DNA of 42,155 nt, taken from NCBI GenBank assembly GCA_015478655.1, contig JADMIJ010000033.1, positions 1 to 42,155 on the forward strand. Reading direction: 5' to 3'. How positions within the stretch are numbered: position 1 is the first letter of the stretch; each line of letters opens with the position of its first letter. Both the position numbers and the translations under genes were made by a program. Source of the DNA: Acidimicrobiales bacterium (lineage in GTDB: Bacteria > Actinomycetota > Acidimicrobiia > Acidimicrobiales > RAAP-2). Positions 24,376-32,141 of the stretch are shown here, one piece after another. The notes under the pieces are model-generated. The model saw nothing but the letters and a program-made list of their open reading frames with translations. It did not search any database and had not been told where the DNA came from.

Positions 24376-24768
24376 GTGCGACTGAGGCGCGAGCCCGAGC
24401 AGACCGCCTACGAGCGGTGGGGTGGGGAGCCATTCTTCACCGCGCTCATCGACCGGTTCTACGCCGGGGTCTCGGCCGATCCGCTGCTCCGGCACATGTA
24501 CCCGGACGATCTGACCGAGCCGAAGGCCCACCTGGCCCTCTTCCTGGCCCAGTACTGGGGTGGACCGCGCCACTACAGCGAGCAGCGGGGGCATCCCCGC
24601 CTGCGGATGCGCCACGCCCGGTTCGTGATCGGGGAGGCCGAGGCCGGCGCGTGGCTCCGGCACATGACCGAGGCGGTGCACGCCTCCGGTTTGGCCCCGG
24701 TCGACCAGGAAGAGCTCCTCGATTACCTGGCCATGGCGGCAAGAAGCCTGATCAATTCCCCCGTCTGA
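24376..24768 (+). CDS. Group II truncated haemoglobin (GlbO type)
   Basis: 130-aa 2-on-2 globin. The trHbO pattern is strong: YERWGGEPFFTALIDRFY, QYWGGPRHYSEQRGHPRLRMRH. Ligand-site residues are visible: Tyr29 (B10) in DRFY, Tyr42 (CD1) in HMYP, proximal His80 in RMRH, Trp93 (G8) in AWLRHM. Mycobacterial GlbO binds oxygen very tightly, and a role in oxygen handling or NO/peroxide chemistry is inferred. GTG 24376 is leaderless after TACAGT. It is beside lipid-oxidation genes rather than an oxygen regulon. Confidence 0.93.
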   Translation: MRLRREPEQTAYERWGGEPFFTALIDRFYAGVSADPLLRHMYPDDLTEPKAHLALFLAQYWGGPRHYSEQRGHPRLRMRHARFVIGEAEAGAWLRHMTEAVHASGLAPVDQEELLDYLAMAARSLINSPV

Positions 24769-24907
24769 CTGCAGTACCTACTGGTCGGCCCCGGGCTGTT
24801 GACGGGCGCGAAACGGTCGTGGGCGGCTTCCACATCCCCCGTGATACGACTCGCATGGGTCTGAACGGTTGCCACCGTGTTTCGGCTCGGTGAATGTCGC
24901 GGTCCGA

Positions 24908-24913
24908 TAGCAT
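24908..24913 (+). promoter_or_regulatory. -10 box (TAGCAT) for the acpP operon
   Basis: TAGCAT ends 8 bases before a GTG at 24922, the same geometry as leaderless genes in the window. It would place acpP about 190 bases downstream of the transcription start. Confidence 0.45.
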
Positions 24914-24921
24914 CACTCCAG

Positions 24922-24987
24922 GTGATGGGTACCGACCGGGCCAGGTGCGACCCGCCTCGGCGCTCTGCTGGCAGCGAGGCTGACTGA
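24922..24987 (+). CDS. Possible 21-aa leader peptide upstream of acpP
   Basis: GTG at 24922 opens a 21-codon frame ending at TGA 24985-24987. Its product is rich in Arg, Asp and Ser and is not recognisable. It begins 8 bases after TAGCAT, and its stop codon lies in the loop of the perfect hairpin 24974-24995. A ribosome finishing this peptide would sit on the hairpin, which is how attenuation leaders work. The coding signal is too short to test by eye. Confidence 0.3.
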   Translation: MMGTDRARCDPPRRSAGSEAD

Positions 24988-24995
24988 AGCCTCGC
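24974..24995 (+). promoter_or_regulatory. Perfect 8-bp hairpin with a stop codon in its loop
   Basis: GCGAGGCT - GACTGA - AGCCTCGC forms a perfect stem with a 6-base loop. There is no T-run, so a simple intrinsic terminator is unlikely. It may be an attenuator, an RNase III site or an mRNA-stability element; rnc itself lies in the downstream operon. Confidence 0.5.
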
Positions 24996-25048
24996 AGATC
25001 GCCGGCCGAGTGCCGGAGGGCTGCCGGCCTGCCGGCCGACACCATCCA

Positions 25049-25078
25049 CCCGACCACGCTCATCCCGACCACGCCCAC
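25049..25078 (+). repeat. 15-bp tandem duplication, C-rich
   Basis: Two adjacent near-identical units beginning CCCGACCACGC (25049-25063 and 25064-25078) lie in a C-rich, G-poor run that ends at the AGGAGG of acpP. Such unstructured C-rich RNA resembles Rho loading sequence, which is inference. Confidence 0.6.
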
Positions 25079-25108
25079 CCGAGAAGACCACGACCAACAG
25101 GAGGCACC

Positions 25109-25405
25109 GTGCCCGCAGAGACCCACGTCGCAGAGGGTCCCCTCGACCGAAGCCAAGTGCTCGACCTGATCCGCGACCTCCTGGCCGACATCCTGGAGAT
25201 CGAGCCGACGGCCATCTCGGAGTCCTCGTCCTTCGCCGAAGACCTGGATGCCGACTCGCTGGCGCTGATCGAGCTGGTGGAGGGCCTCGAGGAGGAGCTC
25301 GGCGAGCGCTCGGTGGGATTCCGTATCGACGATGAGGATCTCGAGGAGCTGCGGACCGTGCGGGACGCGGTGGACTACGTCTACGCCAAGCTCGGAGGGG
25401 CCTGA
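25109..25405 (+). CDS. acpP: Acyl carrier protein
   Basis: 98-aa acyl carrier protein. The phosphopantetheine attachment serine is Ser50 in DLDADSLALIELVEGLEEELG, and the acidic helix II is intact. About 12 extra residues precede helix I. GTG 25109 has AGGAGG at 25099-25104. It heads acpP-rnc-mutM, with rnc starting 8 bases after its stop. CoaD (19.0 kb) makes a precursor of its prosthetic group and PlsX (20.9 kb) uses its acylated form. Confidence 0.93.
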   Translation: MPAETHVAEGPLDRSQVLDLIRDLLADILEIEPTAISESSSFAEDLDADSLALIELVEGLEEELGERSVGFRIDDEDLEELRTVRDAVDYVYAKLGGA

Positions 25406-25413
25406 GGCGCCCG

Positions 25414-26142
25414 GTGGCGCCCTCCCCCGACTCGGGAACGCCCGGGAGGGAAGACCGGCTGGCCGGTCGGATCGGTTACCGCTTCGACGACCCGACGCTC
25501 CTGGATCAGGCCATGGCCCACCGATCGTGGTGCGCCGAGCAGGAGGGACGCACTTCCAACGAGCGGCTCGAGTTCCTCGGTGACGCGGTGTTGGGCCTGG
25601 TCGTGGCCGACTACACCTACCGGAACCATCCGGAGCTGTCGGACGGCCTGATGTCCAAGGTGCGGGCCTCGGTCGTCAATACCAAGGTCCTGGCCGAGGT
25701 GGCGCTGGACCTGGGGGTTGCCGAGCTCCTCCGGCTGGGTCGGGGGGAGGATCTGTCGGGCGGCCGGGCCAAGGACTCCATCCTGGCCGACGCCACCGAA
25801 GCGGTCATCGGCGCCGTCTACCTCGACGGCGGCCTGGCCGAGGCCGAACGGCTGGTGCTCTCCCTGCTCAAGGGCCGTATTGCCAGCGCTGTGGGCGAAC
25901 CCGGTGAGTCGGATCACAAGAGCCGGCTCCAGGAGCAGACCGTACGTGGCGGCCGGGGAGTTCCCCGCTACGAGGTCGAGGGTTTCGGGCCCGATCATGC
26001 TCGGAGGTACCTGGCCACGGTGTACGTTGCTGGCCAGCGCCTCGGAACGGGGGAGGGGCGGTCCAAGAAGGACGCCGAGCAGGCCGCCGCCCAGGCGGCC
26101 GGTGGATCGTTGGTGGTCGAGAGAGGCGGGGGGGATGCCTGA
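25414..26142 (+). CDS. rnc: Ribonuclease III
   Basis: 242 aa; cuts double-stranded RNA in rRNA processing and mRNA control. The RNase III signature NERLEFLGDAVLGLVVADY has the metal-binding Glu and Asp, with second-site residues in DATEAVIGAVYLDGG. The C-terminal dsRNA-binding domain is DHKSRLQEQ...PRYEVEGFGPDHARRYLATVYV...GEGRSKKDAEQAAAQ. GTG 25414 follows acpP closely and mutM overlaps its last 8 bases. It may act on hairpins in its own operon leader, as is known for rnc elsewhere. Confidence 0.96.
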   Translation: MAPSPDSGTPGREDRLAGRIGYRFDDPTLLDQAMAHRSWCAEQEGRTSNERLEFLGDAVLGLVVADYTYRNHPELSDGLMSKVRASVVNTKVLAEVALDLGVAELLRLGRGEDLSGGRAKDSILADATEAVIGAVYLDGGLAEAERLVLSLLKGRIASAVGEPGESDHKSRLQEQTVRGGRGVPRYEVEGFGPDHARRYLATVYVAGQRLGTGEGRSKKDAEQAAAQAAGGSLVVERGGGDA

Positions 26143-26977
26143 GCTTCCCGAAGTTGAAACCATTCGGCGCGACCTCCAGAGCGAGGTGGTGGGCCGGAAG
26201 ATCAAGACGGTCGAGGTGAGGAACGGCCGGACCGTCCGGCGCCACCAGAGCGCCAAGCACTTCCGCGCCCGGTTGGAGGGCCACACCCTCAAGTCCATCG
26301 ACCGGGCGGGAAAGTACCTGCTGCTGGGCCTCGAGGACGGGCAGACACTGGTCGTCCACCTGGGCATGAGCGGGCAGCTGCAGCGGGCCAAGAACGTCAA
26401 GGTGGCCAAGGCACCCCACACCCACGTGGTCATCACCTTCACGCAGGGCGGGCAGTTGCGCTTCGTGGACCCCCGCACGTTCGGGGAGCTGTTCGTCTCC
26501 GCGGCTCCGGAGGACGGCCAACCGGCCCTGCCGGAGCTCTCCCACCTGGGTTTCGATCCGCTTGAGGACGTCATGAGCTGGGAGAAGTTCTGGGTGCTGC
26601 TGGCGGCGCGCAAGAGCGGCCTGAAGGCGCTCCTCATGGATCAGGAGTTCGTGGCCGGGATCGGCAACCTGTATGCCGACGAGATCCTCTTCGCCGCCGG
26701 GCTCCGCTACGACCGGCTTTCGAACTCCCTGTCCTCCCAGGAGGTGCGCCGCCTCTATCGGGCCATGGTCGAGACCCTGGCCGAGGCGGTGAAGCGGCGT
26801 GGTTCTTCGCTGGCCGACGAGCAGTACCGCGACCTGTTCGGCGAGGTGGGCGACTATCAGGATCAGCACCAGGCCTACGACCGGGAGGGACAGGCCTGCC
26901 GCCGGTGCCGCGCCACCATCGTCAAGGTGAAGTCCGGTGGCCGCTCGACCTACTTCTGCGATCACTGCCAGGTGTGA
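26135..26977 (+). CDS. mutM: Formamidopyrimidine-DNA glycosylase
   Basis: 280 aa; removes 8-oxoguanine and formamidopyrimidines and nicks the abasic site. The N-terminus PELPEVETIRRDL supplies the catalytic Pro and Glu once Met is removed. Other landmarks: HLGMSGQL, FVDPRTFGEL, LLMDQEFVAGIGNLYADEILF (helix-two-turn-helix) and the C-terminal zinc finger CRRCRATIVKVKSGGRSTYFCDHCQ. ATG 26135 is the expected start. It is third in acpP-rnc-mutM, the standard actinobacterial arrangement. Confidence 0.96.
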   Translation: MPELPEVETIRRDLQSEVVGRKIKTVEVRNGRTVRRHQSAKHFRARLEGHTLKSIDRAGKYLLLGLEDGQTLVVHLGMSGQLQRAKNVKVAKAPHTHVVITFTQGGQLRFVDPRTFGELFVSAAPEDGQPALPELSHLGFDPLEDVMSWEKFWVLLAARKSGLKALLMDQEFVAGIGNLYADEILFAAGLRYDRLSNSLSSQEVRRLYRAMVETLAEAVKRRGSSLADEQYRDLFGEVGDYQDQHQAYDREGQACRRCRATIVKVKSGGRSTYFCDHCQV

Positions 26978-27050
26978 CCCCGGGGGCCTCGGCGCTCGGT
27001 GGTCAGAGGATCGGTGACAGGGATAGCACCGCCTACCCGGCGGCGACCGA

Positions 27051-27056
27051 TAGGGT
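27051..27056 (+). promoter_or_regulatory. Leaderless promoter -10 (TAGGGT) of smc-ftsY
   Basis: TAGGGT ends 9 bases before the smc GTG at 27066, with no ribosome binding site between. Confidence 0.5.
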
Positions 27057-27065
27057 GAGCCACCG

Positions 27066-30000
27066 GTGTTCCTGAAGTCACTTTCCCTCAAAGGATTCAA
27101 GTCCTTCGCTGACCCGGCGGTGCTCGAATTCGAGCCCGGGATCACCGTGGTGGTCGGTCCCAACGGGAGCGGCAAGTCCAACGTCGTCGACGCGGTCGCC
27201 TGGGTGCTGGGGGCCCAGGGCCCCAGGACCCTGCGCTCGGCGAAGATGGAGGACGTCATCTTCATGGGGACGGCCAACCGCCCGGCCCTGGGGCGGGCCG
27301 AGGTGGCCCTCACCATCGACAACAGCGCCGGCAAGCTGGCCACCGACCTGGCGGAGATCACCATCACCCGGATGCTGTTCCGATCGGGCGACAGCGAGTA
27401 CGCCATCAACGGGACGCCGTGCCGCCTCCTCGACATCCAGGAGCTGCTGTCCGACACCGGGGTCGGCCGACAGCAGCACGTCATCATCAGCCAGGGCCAC
27501 CTCGACGCCATCTTGGAGGCCCGTCCCGAAGACCGTCGGGCGGTCATCGAAGAGGCGGCCGGGGTGCTCAAGTACCGCCGGAGGCGGGAGCGGTCCGAAC
27601 GGCGGCTGGCCTCGACCGAGGAAAACCTCGAGCGGCTCTTCGACCTGGTCCGGGAGGTCAAACGGCAGATCCGGCCCCTCGAGCGCCAAGCCGCCGCCGC
27701 CCGCTCCTATACGGGGTTGGCCGACGAGCTGCGGTCGGTGCGCCTCTATGTGGCCGGTGCGGAGTTGCGGGCCCTCGACTCGCGCCACGCCGAGGGGACC
27801 AAGCTGGAGACGGAACTGCAGGTCTCCGAGGAGACCCTTCGGGCGTCGCTGAGCCAGCTCGACGCCGACACCGAGAGGACCGCCGACGAGATGTCGGCCC
27901 AGCGGGAGTCCGACCTGGCCTCTGCCCTCGGGCGTGCCGAAGGGATGGTGGAGCGGGCCCGCGGCCTGTCGGGTGTGCTGCGCGAGCGCCAGCGGTCCCT
28001 CGCTCAGGCGCTCGACGCCGCCGCCGACGCCGATGTCGTCTCCACCCTCGAGGCCGAGGGCGCCCGGTTGGCGGAAGAATTGGAGGTCGCCGAGGCCGAA
28101 GGGGCGACGCTGTCTCCGGAACAGGAGACCCTGGCCGCCACCGAAGCGGCGGCGACCGCTGAGCTCGAAGCCCATCTCGAGGCGTGGGGCGACGGCGCCG
28201 AGCTCCGCGAGGCCGAGCAGGCGGTCACTGTGGCCCGTGGGCAGCTGGGCTCCCTTGATCACGCCCTCGAACGGGACCGCCGGGCCCTCGACCACCTCAG
28301 CGCCCGGCTGGCCTCCGCCGAGCGCCGCTCGACCCTGCTGGAGGGCGAGGACCACGAACTCGGCGAGCGCCTGGCCGAGACCGAGCAGGCCCGCCATCAG
28401 ATGCAGACCACGGTGGCCGAGACCGAAGCCGCCCACGGTCGTGCCGCCCGGCAGTTGGAGGTGGCCGAGGAGGCCCTCCGCCAGGCCGAGCTGGAGCTCC
28501 ACCGCTCGACCGCTCGGGCCGACGCGCTCGAGCGGGCCCTCGACGAAGCCCGTGGTACGGCGGGTGCCGAACTGCTGGCCGGCATCGACGGGGTGGTCGG
28601 GACGCTCCTCGACGTGGTGGAGGTCGACGCCGGCTGGGAGGAGGCGTTCGAGGCCGCCGCCGGTGCCTCGGTGGCGGCGGTGGTGGTGTCGGGCAGCGTG
28701 CCGGCCAAGGCCGCCCTGTCCCGGCTGCGCCAGGGCGGGGCCACCGGCGCCGTACTGGCTCTCACCGACGCCTCCGCCAGTGGTGCCGACGCGGGTGACA
28801 CAGCCGAGGCGCCGGCGGGGACCGAGTCGATCCGCCGCCACGTCCGGCCGCACCTCGGTGGTCGGAACCTGCCCGGCCTGGAGGCGGTGCTGGACACGCT
28901 GCTGGCCGGGTCGTGCTGCGCACGGGGAGGGTGGTCGGAGGCCATCGACCTGGCCCTGGCCCGCCCTGATCTGGTGGTGGTCACCCGGGACGGGGACAGG
29001 TTCTCGTCCACCGGCTGGAGGGTGCGGGCGGCCGGCGGGGTGGTCACGGCTGCAGTGGTCGACGAGGCCAGGGCACGGGCCGACGTGGCCGCGGTGGCGG
29101 CCTCGGAGGCGGCCGACGAACGCTCGCAGGCCCGTGCTGCGGTGGAGGCGGCCAGGATGGCGGCGGCGGAGGCGGTCCGGTCTGACGACCGGAACGAGGC
29201 GGCCCACCAGACCCTCCGTGCCGCCCGCCAGCGGGTCATCACCGACCTGGACGGGCTGGTCGCCGACCTCGAGGACATCCGCCGTCAGTACGCCGAGCTC
29301 GACGACCGGATCGCCCGGGACACGGCGCGGGCCGTGGAGTTGCGCGAGGAGCTCCCCCGGTTGGAGGCGGTCATGGCCGAGGCCGGCCAGCGTGCGGGCG
29401 CAGCCCGGGAGGATCGGCGCCGGATCGATGAGCGGATAGCCGAGGCCGCCCTGCGCCGGAGTGAGTGGGACGTGCGGTCGGCCAGCCTGGTCGAGCGGCG
29501 ACGCGTCCTGAGCGAGCGTTTGCAAGAGGTCGAGCGCAGGCTGACCGGGCATGCCGACGAACGTCGTCAGGCGGCCGAGCGCAGGAAGCGATTGGAGGCG
29601 GACGCCACCGCCGTGGAGCGGCTCTTGGCCGTGGTCGCCTCGGCTCAGTCCCGCCTGGATGCGGCCCTGGCGGAACTGCGCGAGCGCCACCGCCTCCAGC
29701 TCGAGGCGGTACGCGCCGGCGGTGCCCGGCTGGAGGAGCTGCGACGCCAGCGGTCGGCCAGCGAGCACGAGCTGGCCGCGGCCCGAGGACGGCTCCAGAA
29801 GATCGAGCTTGACCTCGTCGAGGCGACCATCCGGCGCGAATCCGTGGTCGAGGCCCTGCGGCGGGAGCTGGCCTGCGGCCCGGACGTGGCCATGGCCGCG
29901 CCGCCGCCGGAGCTTCCCGAGGGCTCCGACCCCGCCACCCGGATCGTGCAGCTCGAAGGAGAGCTGGCGGCGCTGGGCCCGGTCAACCCTCTGGCCCTCG

Positions 30001-30767
30001 AGGAGCTCTCGGAGCTCAACGAGCGCCACCAGTTCCTCGAGTCGCAGGTGGACGACGTCCGCACTGCCCGCCGCGAGCTGCACCACGTGATTCGCACCCT
30101 CGACGAAGAGATCATGCATGTCTTCGACGTGGCCTTCGCCGACGTCAACGAGCATTTCTCGTCCCTGGTGACCACCCTGTTCCCCGGCGGCACCGGGCGG
30201 CTCTCGCTGACCGATCCCGAGAACCTGCTCGATACCGGTGTCGAGGTCGAGGTACGCCCCGCCGGACGCAATGTCCGGCGGCTCTCGCTGCTGTCGGGCG
30301 GCGAGCGCTCGCTCGTGGCGCTCGCCTACCTCTTTGCCGTCTTCCGCAGTCGGCCCTCGCCCTTCTACCTCATGGACGAGGTGGAGGCCGCACTCGACGA
30401 CGTGAACCTCCAACGCTTCCTCGGCCTGGTCCACGAGTTCAGGGGAGAGGCGCAGCTGATCATCGTGAGCCACCAGAAGCGCACCATGGAGGCCGCCGAC
30501 GCGCTGTACGGGGTGACCATGGCCCCCGGAGGATCGTCCAAGGTCATCAGTCAGAAGGTTCCCCGTCATCACCCGAGCGGAGCGGAGCCGTTCGATCCGG
30601 GAACCCGGTCCGATCCCGAGTTGGAGCTCGAGCCCCAGTCGCCGATCCCCGCCTCGTTCGATGCCGTGCCGCCCCAGCCGGTGCCCCACGCAGCGGAGCG
30701 GATGGAGGAGCCACTCCCGGATTTGCGGCCCGCCGAGGTCGAGCCGGTGGGTGGCGCCGACCCATGA
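27066..30767 (+). CDS. smc: Chromosome segregation protein SMC
   Basis: 1233-aa SMC ATPase that compacts and segregates the chromosome with ScpA and ScpB. N-terminal FLKSLSLKGFKSFADP and Walker A VGPNGSGKSNVVDAVAWVLG are at 32-51. Long coiled coils flank a hinge near 505-660 (GVVGTLLDVVEVDAGWEEAFEAA). The C-terminal head has the signature LLSGGERSLVALAYLFAVF and Walker B FYLMDEVEAALDDVN. After the head there is a Pro/Glu-rich tail of about 60 residues. Its stop overlaps ftsY (ATGA). scpA/scpB are not in the window. Confidence 0.97.
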   Translation: MFLKSLSLKGFKSFADPAVLEFEPGITVVVGPNGSGKSNVVDAVAWVLGAQGPRTLRSAKMEDVIFMGTANRPALGRAEVALTIDNSAGKLATDLAEITITRMLFRSGDSEYAINGTPCRLLDIQELLSDTGVGRQQHVIISQGHLDAILEARPEDRRAVIEEAAGVLKYRRRRERSERRLASTEENLERLFDLVREVKRQIRPLERQAAAARSYTGLADELRSVRLYVAGAELRALDSRHAEGTKLETELQVSEETLRASLSQLDADTERTADEMSAQRESDLASALGRAEGMVERARGLSGVLRERQRSLAQALDAAADADVVSTLEAEGARLAEELEVAEAEGATLSPEQETLAATEAAATAELEAHLEAWGDGAELREAEQAVTVARGQLGSLDHALERDRRALDHLSARLASAERRSTLLEGEDHELGERLAETEQARHQMQTTVAETEAAHGRAARQLEVAEEALRQAELELHRSTARADALERALDEARGTAGAELLAGIDGVVGTLLDVVEVDAGWEEAFEAAAGASVAAVVVSGSVPAKAALSRLRQGGATGAVLALTDASASGADAGDTAEAPAGTESIRRHVRPHLGGRNLPGLEAVLDTLLAGSCCARGGWSEAIDLALARPDLVVVTRDGDRFSSTGWRVRAAGGVVTAAVVDEARARADVAAVAASEAADERSQARAAVEAARMAAAEAVRSDDRNEAAHQTLRAARQRVITDLDGLVADLEDIRRQYAELDDRIARDTARAVELREELPRLEAVMAEAGQRAGAAREDRRRIDERIAEAALRRSEWDVRSASLVERRRVLSERLQEVERRLTGHADERRQAAERRKRLEADATAVERLLAVVASAQSRLDAALAELRERHRLQLEAVRAGGARLEELRRQRSASEHELAAARGRLQKIELDLVEATIRRESVVEALRRELACGPDVAMAAPPPELPEGSDPATRIVQLEGELAALGPVNPLALEELSELNERHQFLESQVDDVRTARRELHHVIRTLDEEIMHVFDVAFADVNEHFSSLVTTLFPGGTGRLSLTDPENLLDTGVEVEVRPAGRNVRRLSLLSGGERSLVALAYLFAVFRSRPSPFYLMDEVEAALDDVNLQRFLGLVHEFRGEAQLIIVSHQKRTMEAADALYGVTMAPGGSSKVISQKVPRHHPSGAEPFDPGTRSDPELELEPQSPIPASFDAVPPQPVPHAAERMEEPLPDLRPAEVEPVGGADP

Positions 30768-32044
30768 TCGTGGCGTCGGCGGCTGTTTCGGCGTCGTCGG
30801 ACGTCCTCGTGGGCCTGGCCATCGCCATCCCGGTGTTGATCGTGGGGGTCGGCGCGGCGGTGGGCCTGCGTCTGCGCGGGAGGGGCATCAAGGGCCCGGT
30901 GCCGCCGGGTGAGGTGGTCAGCGATGCTCCCACCGACGTCGAGCTGGAGCGGAGCGCCGAGGCCACTCGGACGGCGACACCGGATGCCGAGGCGACGGCG
31001 ACACCGACGCCGTCCTCGGTGGGACCAGCGTCGGTCGAGGAGGCCGAACGGGCTGAGCCCGTCGAGGAGGCCGAGACCCTCGAGCCGGCCACCTACCGGG
31101 GCCGTCTGGGCAAGGCCCGGGGACTCTTGGCCGGCTACCTCGGATCGGTCCGCTCCAAGGGGAAGATCGACTCCACCACCTGGGACGACCTCGAAGAAGC
31201 GTTGATCCGGGCGGATGTCGGCGTGGGCGCCACCGAAGCACTGCTCAATGACTTGCGCGGCCGGGTCAAGAGCAACGAGATCGTCGGGCCCGAGGCACTG
31301 GTTGATGCCCTCAAGTCGGATCTGGTGTCGATGCTCTCAACTGCGGATGGGGCCCTGGCCATGCCGGGCTCGCCCGCGCCGGCCGGGGCAGCCGACCTGG
31401 ACGCCGACGATGGTCGGAACCTCGCCGATGACGAACGGCCGGTCGCGGTGTGGCTCTTCGTCGGGGTCAACGGGGTCGGCAAGACCACGACGGTAGGCAA
31501 GGTCGCCAGCCGGATGTCGGCTGCCGGCACGAAGGTGCTCCTGGCCGCAGGCGACACGTTTCGGGCGGCGGCGGGCGAGCAGCTCTCGCTGTGGGCATCC
31601 CGGGCCGACGCCGACATCGTGCGCGGATCTGAGGGTGGGGACCCGAGCTCGGTGGTCTTCGACGCGGTGCAGCGGGCTGCGACCAAGGGGCACGCCGTGG
31701 TTCTGGCCGACACCGCGGGCCGCCTCCACAACAAGATCAACCTGATCGAGGAGCTCAAGAAGATCCGGCGGGTGGCCGACCGTCCCCCGGGTCGGGTCGT
31801 GGAGGTGCTCCTGGTGCTCGATGCCACCACCGGGCAGAACGGGCTGGCCCAGGCGAAGGTGTTCCTCGATGCAGTGGACGTGTCCGGGGTCGTGCTGACC
31901 AAGCTCGACGGGACGGCCAAGGGCGGGATCGTGGTGGCCATCCAACGGGAGTTGGGGCTGCCGGTGAAGCTGGTGGGCCTGGGCGAGGGTGTCGAGGACC
32001 TGGTCGACTTCGATCCGGAGGCGTTCGTCGACGCGCTCTTCTGA
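30764..32044 (+). CDS. ftsY: Signal recognition particle receptor FtsY
   Basis: 426-aa GTPase that receives ribosome-SRP complexes at the membrane. One N-terminal transmembrane segment (about 12-36) ends in an Arg/Lys-rich stretch. An acidic, disordered linker (about 45-105) follows, then the N domain and the GTPase: FVGVNGVGKTTTVGKVA (G1), AAGDTFRAAAGEQL, LADTAGRLHNKINLIEEL, LTKLDGTAKGGI and GLGEGVEDLVDFDPEAFVDALF. The real membrane helix is typical of actinobacterial FtsY, unlike E. coli. ATG 30764 overlaps the smc stop. Confidence 0.96.
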   Translation: MIVASAAVSASSDVLVGLAIAIPVLIVGVGAAVGLRLRGRGIKGPVPPGEVVSDAPTDVELERSAEATRTATPDAEATATPTPSSVGPASVEEAERAEPVEEAETLEPATYRGRLGKARGLLAGYLGSVRSKGKIDSTTWDDLEEALIRADVGVGATEALLNDLRGRVKSNEIVGPEALVDALKSDLVSMLSTADGALAMPGSPAPAGAADLDADDGRNLADDERPVAVWLFVGVNGVGKTTTVGKVASRMSAAGTKVLLAAGDTFRAAAGEQLSLWASRADADIVRGSEGGDPSSVVFDAVQRAATKGHAVVLADTAGRLHNKINLIEELKKIRRVADRPPGRVVEVLLVLDATTGQNGLAQAKVFLDAVDVSGVVLTKLDGTAKGGIVVAIQRELGLPVKLVGLGEGVEDLVDFDPEAFVDALF

Positions 32045-32126
32045 GCCGCTTTTGAACTTGTCCGGAACCGTGCGCGTCGTCGTTCCGGCGGCCCGGATCC
32101 GCAGAACGGTGTCGGCCCCGGTCCTG

Positions 32127-32132
32127 TAGCCT
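32127..32132 (+). promoter_or_regulatory. Leaderless promoter -10 (TAGCCT) of ffh
   Basis: TAGCCT ends 9 bases before the ffh ATG at 32142. The short purine run between is too close to act as a normal ribosome site. Confidence 0.45.
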
Positions 32133-32141
32133 GAGGACCCC

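Larger units (their letters stand above)
24769..25108 (+). other. 340-base intergenic leader ahead of acpP
   Basis: No full gene is present. It contains a weak hairpin ACGGT-TGCC-ACCGT then GTTT (24865-24882), possibly ending the globin transcript; a TAGCAT -10 box; a possible 21-codon leader peptide; an 8-base-pair hairpin; a GC-rich stretch with repeated GCCGGC palindromes (about 25000-25040); and a C-rich, G-poor segment with a 15-base duplication (25049-25078) just before the acpP ribosome site. Together these resemble a regulatory leader. Confidence 0.5.

Noticed and set aside
27078-30689. 1203-codon open frame antisense to smc
   Set aside because: Mirror of high-GC codon usage; its product is low-complexity Gly/Arg/Leu with no domain, while the plus strand encodes unmistakable SMC.
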